This document shows positions 37,593-48,070 of a DNA stretch of 64,000 nucleotides, piece after piece (positions within the stretch are counted from its first letter, which is position 1; each line of letters starts with the position of its first letter). Under the pieces are notes generated by a model, which worked only from the letters and a program-made list of their open reading frames with translations, ran no database searches and had not been told where the DNA came from. This DNA comes from Psychrobacter sp. PL19. Its GTDB lineage: Bacteria; Pseudomonadota; Gammaproteobacteria; Pseudomonadales; Moraxellaceae. The DNA lies in the NCBI RefSeq assembly GCF_017875835.1, contig NZ_JAGING010000001.1:558001-622000 (forward strand), written 5' to 3'. Position numbers and translations under genes: made by a program.

Positions 37593-37730
37593 TATAGTCA
37601 ATGAAAAGTAATATCGACACACAACCTACTGCTGGCATAAGTTTTTCTTGCTTGCTGTGCCTACGCAGACAGAGGCTGCAAAAAGCTTATACCAGCAGTA
37701 CCGTCGCGTTTTTGAGGTATTTTGATTATA
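37593..37730 (-). mobile_element. MITE copy e (138 bp)
   Basis: Begins TATAGTCAATGAAAAGTAAT and ends in TATTTTGATTATA. It is the reverse orientation of copies a and g, with the same 138-bp length. Arms TACTGCTGG...CCAGCAGTA are intact. Lies after the BCCT remnant, between convergent genes. Confidence 0.88.
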
Positions 37731-37784
37731 GTTCAAATATGTTGAATAATCATTGTTAATCAACAGATAACAAGCACGAGCGGC

Positions 37785-38963
37785 TTATCTACCTGATAAG
37801 GATTTGATATCACTAAAGGCTAGGTATATACGATTTAACCCTTCCATCAGTACTGCTTTAGGACAGGCTACGTTTAGGCGCATTCTAAGATGCCCCTCAT
37901 CACCGTATTGAATACCCGCACTTAGCTCAACTTTAGCGTCTCTAAACTGGTCATAAAGGGTTTGATCGTCTTGACCATACGCTGAGCAATCCAGCCATAT
38001 TAAATACGACGCCTCTGGGCGCATTACTTTAACATTGGGAAGATGCTGCTCTAAAAAGCGACAGACCAATTCAATATTGGCTTCAATGTAAGTTAACACC
38101 TGCGCCAACCACTCACCGCCTTGCTCATAAGCACTAGCCATCACTTCATAAGCAAATAAGTTAAGATCATGCTCGTCACTTAAGCGCTGCTGCTGGCTAA
38201 TTTTTTTAATCAATGCCTCATCTTTAGCAAAGATCATTGAGCTTTTAACGCCCGCTACATTGAAGGTTTTGGTCATTGAAGTGATACTCACCACCTTGTG
38301 CTCATAACTTTTTGCTACGCGTAAAAAGGGAATAAACTCATAGCCACTCAAAGTTAAATCTTGATGAATCTCATCACTTACAATCGCTACATCATGCTTT
38401 TTACAGATCACAAGCAAGGCTTCAAGCTCATCGGTTGTCCATACCCGTCCACCCGGATTATGAGGATTACACAGCAAAAAAAGCGTCACATCATGTTCAA
38501 CTATTTTGGCTTCGATATCAGCCAAATCCAGATAATAGCGTCCTTGAACTTCTGTTAATGGCGAGAGGATAAGCCGTCGACCATTATCCCGAACCTTAGT
38601 CATAAAAGGCGTATAGATGGGATCGTTGACCAGTACTGCCTCGCCTACCTCAGTAAATATTCTCATCATCAGCGCCAAACTTGGCACTACGCCAGGAGAA
38701 AATAGGATGTGTTGTTTATCCAGTGCTAAACCATAACGACTGCTATGCCAGTTAATAATCGCTTGATACAAAGCCGCAGTGGGTTTGGTGTAGCCCAATA
38801 CGCCATGCTGCACTACTCGTTCAATGGTTTTTAGGATGGGCTGTGCCGCTCTAAAATCCATATCCGCCACCCAAAGTGCAATAGTATCATCGGTATAATG
38901 CCATTTAAGCGACCCAGTATGACGTCTGTCGATTATCTCATCAAAGTTGTACAACACCGGCAT
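37785..38963 (-). CDS. MalY/PatB-type cystathionine beta-lyase or aminotransferase
   Basis: 392-residue fold-type I PLP enzyme. It begins NFDEIIDRRHTGSLKWHY, typical of MalY/PatB. The PLP site is CNPHNPGGRVW, IVSDEIHQDL and SMTKTFNVAGVKSS (Lys). MalY-type enzymes cleave cystathionine or cysteine S-conjugates; specificity is not decided by sequence. It has its own promoter region upstream (277 bp). Confidence 0.85.
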   Translation of the reverse strand: MPVLYNFDEIIDRRHTGSLKWHYTDDTIALWVADMDFRAAQPILKTIERVVQHGVLGYTKPTAALYQAIINWHSSRYGLALDKQHILFSPGVVPSLALMMRIFTEVGEAVLVNDPIYTPFMTKVRDNGRRLILSPLTEVQGRYYLDLADIEAKIVEHDVTLFLLCNPHNPGGRVWTTDELEALLVICKKHDVAIVSDEIHQDLTLSGYEFIPFLRVAKSYEHKVVSITSMTKTFNVAGVKSSMIFAKDEALIKKISQQQRLSDEHDLNLFAYEVMASAYEQGGEWLAQVLTYIEANIELVCRFLEQHLPNVKVMRPEASYLIWLDCSAYGQDDQTLYDQFRDAKVELSAGIQYGDEGHLRMRLNVACPKAVLMEGLNRIYLAFSDIKSLSGR

Positions 38964-39240
38964 TTCCCTTAATTAAAAAAAACAATGCTTTAGAGTACAA
39001 CATGAATGGTGTCATCGCCAATGGCTTTATGGCGTTTGCATAGATACGCGATGAGATTGACGCTAGGAGATACTAGAAAGGTGGTTTAACGGTTTGATTA
39101 GAGTTGAGTGTGTGAGTGGCCAATCCTGCCATCCGCTATTATCAGGGCTAAAACGCGCCTTCTTAATCAAATTAGGTATAAAAAATTAGATTCTGTACAA
39201 TAAAATTATACATTCAAAAAATAACTATAAAGAATCGATT

Positions 39241-41403
39241 ATGAACTATATATCTAGAACGCTTACCTATAAAGACAAGAATGATAACCTAAAATATATC
39301 ACTGATGATGAGCTGCTAAGCGTTAATCAATCCGTCGTTATCCTTGCTGAACCGGGTATGGGTAAGACCAGCTTACTTGAACATTTAAATAACTCTGAAA
39401 AAACTGCAAAATTTACAGCCTCAAGCTTCGTGAGAAGACCATTAGGGCGTTTGAAAGACATAGATAATTGTATTGTCTTAATAGATGCTTTAGACGAGTA
39501 TCAATCAAAAGTTAGTTCTAATCCAATTGATGATATTTTAGCCAAACTTTTTGAGTTAGGTAGCCCACAGTTTATTTTGTCTTGTCGTCAAATCGAATGG
39601 AGTGAATCCTCAATTATTTCTATTAAAGACTATTACGATAAAGAGCCTATTATTACTAGCGTTCAGCCCTTTAATCGTACTGATGCCATTACCTTTTTAA
39701 ATAAAAATGACAAATTTACAGGTGATGCCGAGGATATAATTCAGCGTCTGGACGAAGTCAACTTATCTGATTTTTATGAAAGTCCACTAACCTTAGAGTT
39801 ATTGACGCATATTGATACTGAAACCCTTCCCGATAATAAAGCAGATATTTTAAACTTAGCTACTCAGAATTTATGGCAGGAAGTTAATGACCAAGCTCCC
39901 AATCATTTAAAAAAGACGGGAAAACAGACAATTCTAAAGTGTGCAGGCTTTATCTGCGCCACGCTTCTCTTGGCTCAAAAACAGGTTGTCTTTACAGGTA
40001 TAACTGCTAAGACACTAGACCAAGCGTTAAACATGTATGAACTCAAAGTCGTGTATTCTGAGGAATTACTATTAGACACTCTAAAATGTCGAATCTTTAA
40101 AGCAACAGACGAAAGCCAATCCTTCAAACCGATGCACAGAACCATCGCAGAATTTTTAGGTGCTCGGTGGTTAGCCGAAATCATGACAGACCCAGTAACT
40201 AAGAAAAGAATTTTAGCTCAAATCATTCAGAACGATGGTGTTGTTTCTTCTTTACGTGGACTATTCTCATGGTTAGCTTATTTTAATCATGATTTAGCCA
40301 AAACTATTATTGAGACTGACCCTTATGGATTGATAGCGTATGCCGATACCAGCTTTTTTACCGATAGTCACAGCAGGATGATGTATGACGCTCTTCAAAA
40401 GCTAGTGAAGATGAACCCTTCATTTCGCCGAGAAAACTGGGACTGGCTAAAAGCAAAGGGGCTAGCTAATAAATCTCTACTGAAAGAATATCGAAAACTA
40501 CTGTCGGACAAAGAAAGTGATTATAATTTACGCTCAAGTATTATTCAGATACTGCAAGATGCTGATTTCGTTAAAAAGTTAAGCGATGAATTAATAACAA
40601 TTATACTAGAAGATGACCGCTATTATTCTGAACGTTTTGATGCATGTTTACTATTATTAGAGAAGAAAATTGACGTTGATTGGTCGAACATTTTGGATGA
40701 GCTTACAAACAGTAGTTTAGAAAGCAATTTACGATTAGTATGTGAATGTATAATGAGGAGAGATAATTATCATCTGATTGCAGATGAGCAACTCATTCGT
40801 CTTATCATCAACTCTCATCCATTGAAGAAAGGGATAGGACTTGATTCTATACTTACTCCTGATATGGGAAGCTATTACTACTTCGAAACCCTACCTTCTA
40901 TCAGAGCAAACAATATTTTAAAATTACTGACAGTTGCGATAGAAGACTTGAAAATATCACCTTATGAAGTAAATCACAGTAACTCTAAAAATATTAATGG
41001 TTTAGTGTTTTTATTCTTAAAAAAGTATTTAGAAAGCAATCTTTCTGTAGATCCTCAAATCATAGCAAAGCCATTAATTTTTTTCTATCATAACGAATCT
41101 GATTTGATGGAACAGGATTTTCAAGATTATAGTAATTTTTTTACGTCTTACTTCGCTGAAAATACAACTTTGAGACTTGCTGTACAAAAGCTTTTGCTGG
41201 AATCAAATGATGTTCACGGTAGATTTTTTCAAGTAAGAGATTCTGTACTTTCAGCGTTATACCCTTCCATTAACGAAACTCTATCGCTTCTAACTTATGT
41301 GCAAAACTTAGAAGATAACCAATGTAATAAAGACCTTTGGAAAGATTTACTATTGCTCAATCGTAGCTACACTGGATTTGATAATAAAACTCTAAAGTAC
41401 ATA
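39241..41403 (+). pseudogene. 5' part of a NACHT-like NTPase/nuclease gene, interrupted by IS630
   Basis: First 721 codons. At the very N-terminus is a STAND/NACHT-type P-loop: ILAEPGMGKTSLLEHL (Walker A, residues about 36-46), IVLIDALDE (Walker B, 77-86) and ILSCRQIEW (sensor region, 112-120). After LSDFYESPLTLELL the sequence is helical, suggesting repeat-type sensor regions. The frame ends at TAG 41404, which belongs to the IS. This half is more AT-rich than the housekeeping genes. The fused product with 42317-44194 would be about 1,346 residues. Confidence 0.85.
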
Positions 41404-41467
41404 TAGTCAATTTCCTTTAAAAATGTTATAAACTAAACCAACTAACCTATTACTATTATAAATACTC

Positions 41468-41806
41468 ATGACTTATTCACTAGATTTTCGCAAACAAGTC
41501 CTTAAAAGCTTGGACGGGGGTATGACCTTTGCTCAAGCGGTTGATTTCTATGATCTTAGTCCAACCACCATACAAAACTGGAAGCGGCGTGTCCACAGCA
41601 AAACAACAAGGCAAACTAAACCTCATAAGATAAGCGATGACGTTCTGCTCAATGATGTTAAAGAGCATCCTGACGATTACCAGTATGAGCGAGCTCGTCG
41701 ATTAAACTGTAGCCCATCAGGCATTTATCACGCCTTAAAGCGCTTAGGTATTAGCAAAAAAAAAGACCTTAGAGCATCCAAAAGCTTGCCCCCTAAAGAG
41801 AGCTAA
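41468..41806 (+). CDS. IS630-family transposase, frame A
   Basis: 112-residue N-terminal product with a helix-turn-helix DNA-binding region (DGGMTFAQAVDFYDLSPTTIQNWKRR and a second, DDYQYERARRLNCSPSGIYHALKRLGISKKK). It carries the A9 run 41756-41764 near its end; a shift of +1 there (or loss of one A in the transcript) leads into frame B. Only the fused form of about 280 residues would be active. Confidence 0.85.
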   Translation: MTYSLDFRKQVLKSLDGGMTFAQAVDFYDLSPTTIQNWKRRVHSKTTRQTKPHKISDDVLLNDVKEHPDDYQYERARRLNCSPSGIYHALKRLGISKKKDLRASKSLPPKES

Positions 41807-41858
41807 GTATCTAAGCAAACTCAACGACTATATCACTCAAGGCTTTGCTATTGTATAC

Positions 41859-42311
41859 ATGGATGAAAGCGGCTTTGAGTCTGAAACCCTGCGTCCCTTT
41901 GGCTATGCACCCATTGGAACCCCATGCATTGATAGCTATAACTGGCAAAGTAAAAAAAGAACCAACGTTATTGGTGCTTTATATGAAAAGATACTGTTTG
42001 CGCTTGATTACTTTAATAAGAATATCAATGGCGACATATTCTACAACTGGTGCAAATATACCTTAATTCCAAGCCTTAAACGTAAGTGCGTGATTGTGAT
42101 GGATAACGCAAGCTTTCATAAACGTGTGAAAAGACTGCTTAACAGGCATGGTCACAGGCTTCTATTCTTACCCCCTTATAGCCCTGACTTAAACCCTATT
42201 GAGAAAAAATGGGCACAAGCAAAGTTTCTACGCCAAGGATGGATGGAAAACGACTTATCTAAATTGTTTTATGATATTAATCCTTGTCATAACACTTTTA
42301 TTTTGAATTGA
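41859..42311 (+). CDS. IS630-family transposase, frame B
   Basis: Catalytic half. The frame is open upstream from about 41757 and reads KTLEHPKACPLKRAKYL, the family continuation, so the real product is a frameshift fusion rather than starting at 41859. The DDE residues are in VYMDESGFE, VIVMDNASFHK and PYSPDLNPIEKKW. Ends 3 bases before the element's right end. Confidence 0.88.
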   Translation: MDESGFESETLRPFGYAPIGTPCIDSYNWQSKKRTNVIGALYEKILFALDYFNKNINGDIFYNWCKYTLIPSLKRKCVIVMDNASFHKRVKRLLNRHGHRLLFLPPYSPDLNPIEKKWAQAKFLRQGWMENDLSKLFYDINPCHNTFILN

Positions 42312-42316
42312 CTATA

Positions 42317-44194
42317 GAAGATTTTATTTTAGATAAGCCAGACTTAGTGAGTTTTTTTGAAAAATATAATCAACCTAGGCAAAAAAGTTCAAGAGAACTA
42401 AAGTATGAAAGAGAAAATAGAAATAGACGTCTAGAAAAAAAGCTAAACCAACAGAGAAGAAGAACTCAGTTAAGAAAAAACATAAAAAGACTTGAAGCAG
42501 GTAATTTTCATACTTGCTTTTATCCTGCCAATATCTTATTGAAACGTTATCCTGACTTGCCAAAAGACCCTTACCCTTACAATACTCTAGAACATCTGCT
42601 AAAAGAAGACTTAACATATTCAGCAAGGATAGGTTTCGAAAATGGCTTGTTTAATAATATTCCAGAGCCGTTAGACTTTGTACTCAATCGATATAAAGAA
42701 AAAGAGTCTGTACTATATGCTGGTATTTACTGCCGTTATTTAGATAATAAGTCCTTAGACGACTTAAGTGATAATGTTATTTTAGTATGTGCCATTATCA
42801 TAGCTATTGAGAGTTACCTCAGCTTTAATGGTGACACTCAAACCAAAGTATTTGAAACAGTCAAAAAGCAAATCATTGACCGAAGACTAAAGAACAAACT
42901 GGTAGATATTCTATTAATGCCTCAGTTTGAGCATAAATGGCGACATATCAAAGGTATACACTGGTTGATAAAAACAGAAGTAACAGATATTGATATAGAC
43001 AAGATTATCAATATTCTTGAAAACCATACTTTAAATAAGCAGAACCAAAGGCGTTTGATTGAAGCTATGATCAATCATGAAAGCCTTGATAAATTGGAGC
43101 CACTAATTTTTCGTAAGGTCAGCAGTATAGAACAATTAAGTGAAAATGATGATTTGGAAGATGCTAGTCTTTGGCTTGCTTTGTACAGCTATGCTGACGA
43201 AAAAAACTTCGTACTTAAAGCAAAGTGTTTTAGCTACACTCATGAACTCTATTGGCAACTAAGTGAGCTATATCAGCAAACTAGCTGTAGCAAAAAAGTC
43301 GTATGTACAGACTTTATGAAAGAGTGGATTATTTGTCGTTATCACTCTATTTTTCCAAATGTCGCTAGACCGGTAGGAACAAGTTGGGGTGACCGTAATC
43401 CGTGGCAAGCCAGCGATTTTGTTTACGGCTTACTCATAGATTTAAGTAACATACCCTCTAATAAAACTTATCAAGCTTTAAAGAGCTTTCAATTCTCAAT
43501 TGATGATAGCTATCAGTTTCATCTTACTAATCTCCTAGCACAACAACAAAACAAAATACGTGAGCACGATTATATACCGCCCTCTTTAGATTGTTTGCTA
43601 AATATCTATGAAAATGAGTCACCTCAAGATTGTAGAGATTTGAAGGTACTCATTGTTACATTATTAGATGAGTTACAAGCAGAGATTTACGGAAGTGAGA
43701 CAGACCCGCATAAAGCTTTTTATCAATCCATTGTAAAGGATGCAAAAAGTATCCCGCATGGTGAAAATGATTGTAGAGATAGGCTAGTAGATTTATTGAA
43801 GCCCAAGCTACACGCATATATTTTTAGCCTAGAGACTGAAAAAGATATGCCTGATGATAAAAGAGCAGATATAGTTTGTAGAAATGCTAGTTTACAACTT
43901 CCTATTGAAGTAAAAGGTCAATGGCATAAAGACATTTGGACTGCTATGAATAACCAGCTTGGTGACTTGTATTTAAAGGAATACCAATCTCAAGGACAAG
44001 GTATTTACCTGATATTTTGGTTTGGTCAGAACGTCGTTGCTAAAAGAAGTTTACACTCTACTGCCTTTAGTAAGACAGGTATCAGCGAAAAGCCGAATAG
44101 TGCAAAAGAATTAAAATCACTTCTAGATGATCGTATTGAAGACAAGTATAAGGGTGACATCGAAACATACGTTATGGATATTAGCCGTGACTAA
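42317..44194 (+). pseudogene. 3' part of the NACHT-like NTPase/nuclease gene
   Basis: About 625 codons that follow in frame from ATA 41401-41403 (KYI then EDFILDKPD) once the IS and one TA are removed. It begins with a strongly basic, coiled region (SSRELKYERENRNRRLEKKLNQ), continues helical, and ends in a nuclease-like domain. RADIVCRNASLQLPIEVKGQWHKDIW shows the D...ExK pattern of PD-(D/E)xK nucleases (about residues 1239-1255 of the fusion), followed by GQGIYLIFWFG. A start at 42308 (TTG inside the IS end) could give a short product. Confidence 0.82.
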
Positions 44195-44212
44195 TATCCA
44201 ATCAATATGTTA

Positions 44213-45016
44213 CTAGCACCCCTTAAACTCAGCTTCTCTTCTCTCAATCATCGCCACTACACCCTCTTTAGCATCTTCTGAATGAAACAAATGTGGCAGA
44301 TAGCCATGTATATTGGCGAGTGCCGCTTTTGCACCATTACGGCTGGCATCTTGTGCTGATGACAGTAACGCTTGTACACCAAGCGGTGCCGACTGGCAAA
44401 TTTCTTTTGCGAGAGTAAGTGCTCGCTCGTACTCCGTCCCATTAGTGACCACTTCACTAACTAGATTGAGCTTATTCGCAGTTTGTGCATCGAATGGTTT
44501 GCCCGTTAATAGATATGGCATGGCTTTTTGCCAGCCAGCCGCTTGTACGAAGCGTACGGTCGCCCCGCCAAATGGCATAATACCGCGCTGGACTTCCATT
44601 TGTGCAAAGTTGCAGTTGTCACTAGCGATGACCACATCGCTATTTAACATCAGCTCAATTCCAGCGGTAAAACAGGTGCCTTGTACCGCGACCACGATAG
44701 GTTTGGTGCGTAATTTGCCACTAATACCCCACGGATCGATTTGACTATTATCAAATTCAAACGCGCCTTTGTCCCATTTATCCTGTAGCTCCATCAAGTC
44801 CAACCCAGCGGTAAAATGCTCACCATGCGCAAATATTAATGCACAGCGTAGATTGTCGTCATTGTCATAACGAGTCAGCGCCTCTGACAACTGCGCTATC
44901 ATATGGCTGTCAAAGGCATTGCGTTTGTCCGCACGATTAAACCCAATCAAGCAAATATAATCTTGGGTGTCATAAGTGATGCGCTTGTCTGTGCTGTTAG
45001 TACTTTCCGTAGTCAT
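44213..45016 (-). CDS. Enoyl-CoA hydratase/isomerase family protein
   Basis: 267-residue crotonase-fold enzyme acting on acyl-CoA. Substrate loop NRADKRNAFDSHMIAQL, oxyanion positions in HGEHFTAGLDL and PIVVAVQGTCFTAGIELML. One of the usual catalytic Glu positions is not obvious, so hydratase, isomerase or other activity is open. Good ribosome site (AAGGACG). Convergent with the NACHT-like gene, 18 bp apart. Confidence 0.82.
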   Translation of the reverse strand: MTTESTNSTDKRITYDTQDYICLIGFNRADKRNAFDSHMIAQLSEALTRYDNDDNLRCALIFAHGEHFTAGLDLMELQDKWDKGAFEFDNSQIDPWGISGKLRTKPIVVAVQGTCFTAGIELMLNSDVVIASDNCNFAQMEVQRGIMPFGGATVRFVQAAGWQKAMPYLLTGKPFDAQTANKLNLVSEVVTNGTEYERALTLAKEICQSAPLGVQALLSSAQDASRNGAKAALANIHGYLPHLFHSEDAKEGVVAMIERREAEFKGC

Positions 45017-45222
45017 GATTTCGTCCTTATTGAAATTATAGCTGTTGTATAGTCAGTCGTTATAAGCTTACTTTTAATATAGACATCCATCTACTATAAC
45101 GCAAGCCGCAAAGCGCTGATTGATAGAAGCCACCATTAGTAAAAACGGGTATTAATAACAGTTGACCTCGTTTGTGATAAGTGAAACTATTATGCAAACT
45201 AAAGTATTACTCAGAGCACTTT

Positions 45223-45975
45223 ATGGAATTTTGGCACGGTTTTTTACTTATCACCAGCGTCCATCTACTCGCTGCCGCCTCACCTGGTCCTGATTTTGTA
45301 CTAGTCTCGCAGCAGACTTTAGCAAAAGGTCGACGTACGGGTTTGATCTGTAGCTTGGGTATTACCTTGGGTCTAGCTGTTCACATTATCTATTCGGTAT
45401 TAGGACTGGCGACGGTAATCGCCCATTCGCAGCCATTATTGACCGCTATCAAATGGTTAGGCGGTAGTTATCTTATTTATTTGGGTTGGCAAGGCATTCA
45501 AGCCAAACCTAAAAAGCCATTAGACTCAGCAAATTCAGCAGACCCAACAGATTCAGTCGTTAGCGTTTCACAAGCCACGCCTACTGAGCAAGATCAGCCG
45601 CTTTCTAATAAAAACATCTCTACAAAAAGAGCTTCTAACACAGAAGTGTCTCTTAAAAAATCGTCTAGCAATACTGAATCTACAGTCGCCATTCTGCGCC
45701 GTGGCTTTTTCTGTAATGTGTTTAATCCGAAAGCGCCGGTATATTTTGTGGCGATATTTACTCTCGTATTATCACCAGATATACCCCTTTGGCAGCTGGC
45801 AATCTATGGCGTATGGATGATGGTCTTGCAGATGGCCTGGTTTAGCACGGTAGTGATGTTACTATCTATCCCTGCGATTCATCGCCGCTTTCAGCGCTTT
45901 GAGCATTGGATAGACCGCGTATTGGGCACAGCGATGATAGTATTGGGATTAAACCTAATTTTACGTAGCCGATAA
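45223..45975 (+). CDS. LysE/RhtB family amino-acid exporter
   Basis: Inner-membrane exporter of about 250 residues. It starts with the RhtB element LAAASPGPDFVLVSQQTLAKGRRTGLICSLGI and has about six hydrophobic helices. Between the third and fourth is a long hydrophilic Ser/Thr/Asn/Gln-rich insertion (about 60 residues), unusual for the family. ATG 45223 gives the family N-terminus; the frame opens at 45181. Confidence 0.82.
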   Translation: MEFWHGFLLITSVHLLAAASPGPDFVLVSQQTLAKGRRTGLICSLGITLGLAVHIIYSVLGLATVIAHSQPLLTAIKWLGGSYLIYLGWQGIQAKPKKPLDSANSADPTDSVVSVSQATPTEQDQPLSNKNISTKRASNTEVSLKKSSSNTESTVAILRRGFFCNVFNPKAPVYFVAIFTLVLSPDIPLWQLAIYGVWMMVLQMAWFSTVVMLLSIPAIHRRFQRFEHWIDRVLGTAMIVLGLNLILRSR

Positions 45976-46041
45976 GACATTAGTTAACCACAAAATCTGC
46001 TAAACTGACTGATTATATCCACACATCGTAAGCCCGATACT

Positions 46042-47073
46042 ATGACAAGTAAGCCCATGACCAGCAGACCCATCAACAGTAATCATAAAAATAGATCCCC
46101 AGCTTCAATTCAAAAACTAGGCAAGCTGCATCCGCGCAATCCACACCAAGGTCGTTATGACTTTGCTGTATTGACTCGCGCATTGCCTGAGCTTGCCGAC
46201 CATACCATTACCAATCCGAATGGCGAACCGACCATTAACTTCTCTGACCATCAGGCTGTACGTGTGCTCAATCAGGCACTGTTGGCTCATTATTATGGTG
46301 TTAAGTTTTGGGACATTCCGGCAGGCTATCTGTGTCCGCCAATTCCAGGACGTGCAGACTATATTCATTATATTGCTGATCTACTTGCGCAAACGACCCA
46401 TATTAATGAAGACAATACCCCGCCTACAGGTAAGCAAATTCATGCTCTCGATATTGGTACTGGTGCCAGTGCCATATACCCTATTGTTGGTAGCCAAAGT
46501 TATGGCTGGCGCTTTACTGCCACTGATATTGACCCAGTATCTGTTAATACAGCAGCGCTTATTTGTGAGGCCAACCCCAAACTAAAAGGCGCGGTTAAAG
46601 TAAAACTACAGCCTGAGCCTAAGAGCATTTTTGCTAATATTATCGGTCGCCAGGATTACTTTGATGTAGTTATTTGCAACCCGCCATTTCACGCCTCTCT
46701 TGAAGAAGCTATGGAATCTAATAGCCGTAAGCAAAACAATCTACAAAAGCACCGTGCTAAAAATGACAAGGTGAATCAAAGCTCGTCTAAATCTGGCGAC
46801 GCCGTGCAAAATTTAAATTTTGGTGGTCAGCATAAGGAATTGTGGAGTGAAGGTGGCGAAATCACCTTTTTGACTAAGTTCGCTAAAGAGAGTCAAAACT
46901 TCGCAGAGCATGTCGGTTGGTTTACCACTTTGGTATCAAAATCTGAAAACATTAAACCGTTACAGCTATTATTAAAACAACTTGATGTCGCACAAATGCG
47001 CATCATTGAGATGAGTCAGGGACAAAAAAATACCCGTATATTGGCATGGCGTTTTGATACTGACGAAGAATAG
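46042..47073 (+). CDS. rlmF: 23S rRNA (adenine(1618)-N6)-methyltransferase
   Basis: SAM-dependent methylation of one adenine in 23S rRNA. The start [16 protein letters not shown] and [20 protein letters not shown] are RlmF signatures. SAM loop [15 protein letters not shown], and the NPPF-type catalytic motif in [10 protein letters not shown]. 343 residues, with a Ser/Asn-rich loop after the motif. Followed by a parS-like site and a terminator. Confidence 0.92.
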   Translation: MTSKPMTSRPINSNHKNRSPASIQKLGKLHPRNPHQGRYDFAVLTRALPELADHTITNPNGEPTINFSDHQAVRVLNQALLAHYYGVKFWDIPAGYLCPPIPGRADYIHYIADLLAQTTHINEDNTPPTGKQIHALDIGTGASAIYPIVGSQSYGWRFTATDIDPVSVNTAALICEANPKLKGAVKVKLQPEPKSIFANIIGRQDYFDVVICNPPFHASLEEAMESNSRKQNNLQKHRAKNDKVNQSSSKSGDAVQNLNFGGQHKELWSEGGEITFLTKFAKESQNFAEHVGWFTTLVSKSENIKPLQLLLKQLDVAQMRIIEMSQGQKNTRILAWRFDTDEE

Positions 47074-47096
47074 TAAATGTAGTTATTAATAATAAA

Positions 47097-47112
47097 AGTT
47101 TCACGTGAAACA
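47097..47112. promoter_or_regulatory. parS-like site 5 (AGTTTCACGTGAAACA)
   Basis: 15 of 16 bases match the ParB consensus; lies 24 bases after the rlmF stop and next to a terminator. Confidence 0.78.
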
Positions 47113-47147
47113 AAAACACCGCTTTGGTTACCAAAGCGGTGTTTTTA
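47113..47147. terminator. Terminator between rlmF and the TRIC-type gene
   Basis: AACACCGCTTTGG and CCAAAGCGGTGTT form a 13-bp perfect stem with a 4-base loop; A and T runs outside, usable by both convergent genes. Together with the adjacent parS site it forms a unit repeated at 48055-48105. Confidence 0.9.
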
Positions 47148-47217
47148 ATTATGGTGATAAAACTTGTGCTTAGTTGACTAAAGAACACCTCTTCCCTTCA
47201 TTTAGAGTTCGCTGTCT

Positions 47218-47883
47218 TTAATACTTCCATTCGATGGTTGGAAATTGCCAATCGTAGCGAATAGCCAGCATGCGTAAGGTAAAAATCGTACCCATAGCTG
47301 AGATGTCAGCAACCCAATCGGTCACGCCCAAATTCTGCAGTGCAAAGTAGAGAACACCGCCCGTTAAAGCGGCGGAGATATAAATCTCTTGCTGAAGCAC
47401 TAGCGGAATCTCGTTACAGATCATATCGCGAATGATGCCGCCAACCACAATAGTAATCACACCTAACAGTAATGCCACTGGCATATTTTCGCCCATGTTA
47501 TCGGCAACCTTGACCCCGATTAAAGTAAATGCTGACAGACCGATAGTATCGGAAAGTTTGAGGAACTTATCGACTCGTCTTGAATTAGGGTGAAAAAATA
47601 TTTGCATCAACAATGAAGATATTGTGATAACCGTAAGGTAGCTCATATCCTCCATCCAGAATAACGGATGACGATCTAAAATCACATCGCGTACCGTGCC
47701 GCCACCAATAGCAGTGACTATAGATACCAGCAAGCAGCCAAATACATCAAAGTTTTTATGTTTGGCCAGTATTGTGCCCGAAATACTGCAAGCCACAATG
47801 CCGATCATATCAAACAAATATATCAAAGAGCGTGGATCAAAAGTAGTGATCAGCGCTACAGGGTCTAATGCGATAGCCAACAT
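47218..47883 (-). CDS. TRIC/YicG family (UPF0126) membrane protein
   Basis: About 221 residues with two related halves, each of three hydrophobic segments: FDMIGIVACSISGTILAKHKNFDVFGCLLVSIVTAIGGGTVRD, and SAFTLIGVKVADNMGENMPVALLLGVITIVVGGIIRDM. Glycine-rich GGGTVRD and GGIIRD are TRIC features. Bacterial TRIC proteins conduct monovalent cations. ATG 47883 is preferred (GAG upstream). Confidence 0.85.
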   Translation of the reverse strand: MLAIALDPVALITTFDPRSLIYLFDMIGIVACSISGTILAKHKNFDVFGCLLVSIVTAIGGGTVRDVILDRHPLFWMEDMSYLTVITISSLLMQIFFHPNSRRVDKFLKLSDTIGLSAFTLIGVKVADNMGENMPVALLLGVITIVVGGIIRDMICNEIPLVLQQEIYISAALTGGVLYFALQNLGVTDWVADISAMGTIFTLRMLAIRYDWQFPTIEWKY

Positions 47884-48054
47884 AGGCAAGTCTCACTAAT
47901 GTCGTAATTATTATTAAACGATATGGGGAGTGTTAACTCTAAAAAACAGTCTCTGTCAGTGCCATGGTCGAATGTTCAACACAGCCTAGGCATGCTAACT
48001 ATACATACATACATTCATTTATCTTTTCACTTATTATAATGAATTGTGTAACTG

Positions 48055-48070
48055 AGTTTCACGTGAAACA
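48055..48070. promoter_or_regulatory. parS-like site 6 (AGTTTCACGTGAAACA)
   Basis: Same 16-base sequence as site 5, next to a similar terminator, downstream of gyrB. Confidence 0.78.

Larger units (their letters stand above)
41404..42314 (+). mobile_element. IS630-family insertion sequence, 911 bp
   Basis: Imperfect terminal inverted repeats: left TAGTCAATTTCCTTTAAAAA, right complement TAGTCAATTCAAAATAAAAG. Flanked by TA at 41402-41403 and 42315-42316, the family's TA target duplication. Carries a DDE transposase split in two frames at an A9 run. Both ends and catalytic residues are intact. It splits the NACHT-like gene. MITE ends in this window closely match its ends. Confidence 0.9.

Noticed and set aside
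42308..44194. Independent gene starting at 42308
   Set aside because: The start codon lies in the IS end, and the frame continues exactly from the upstream half when the IS is removed.
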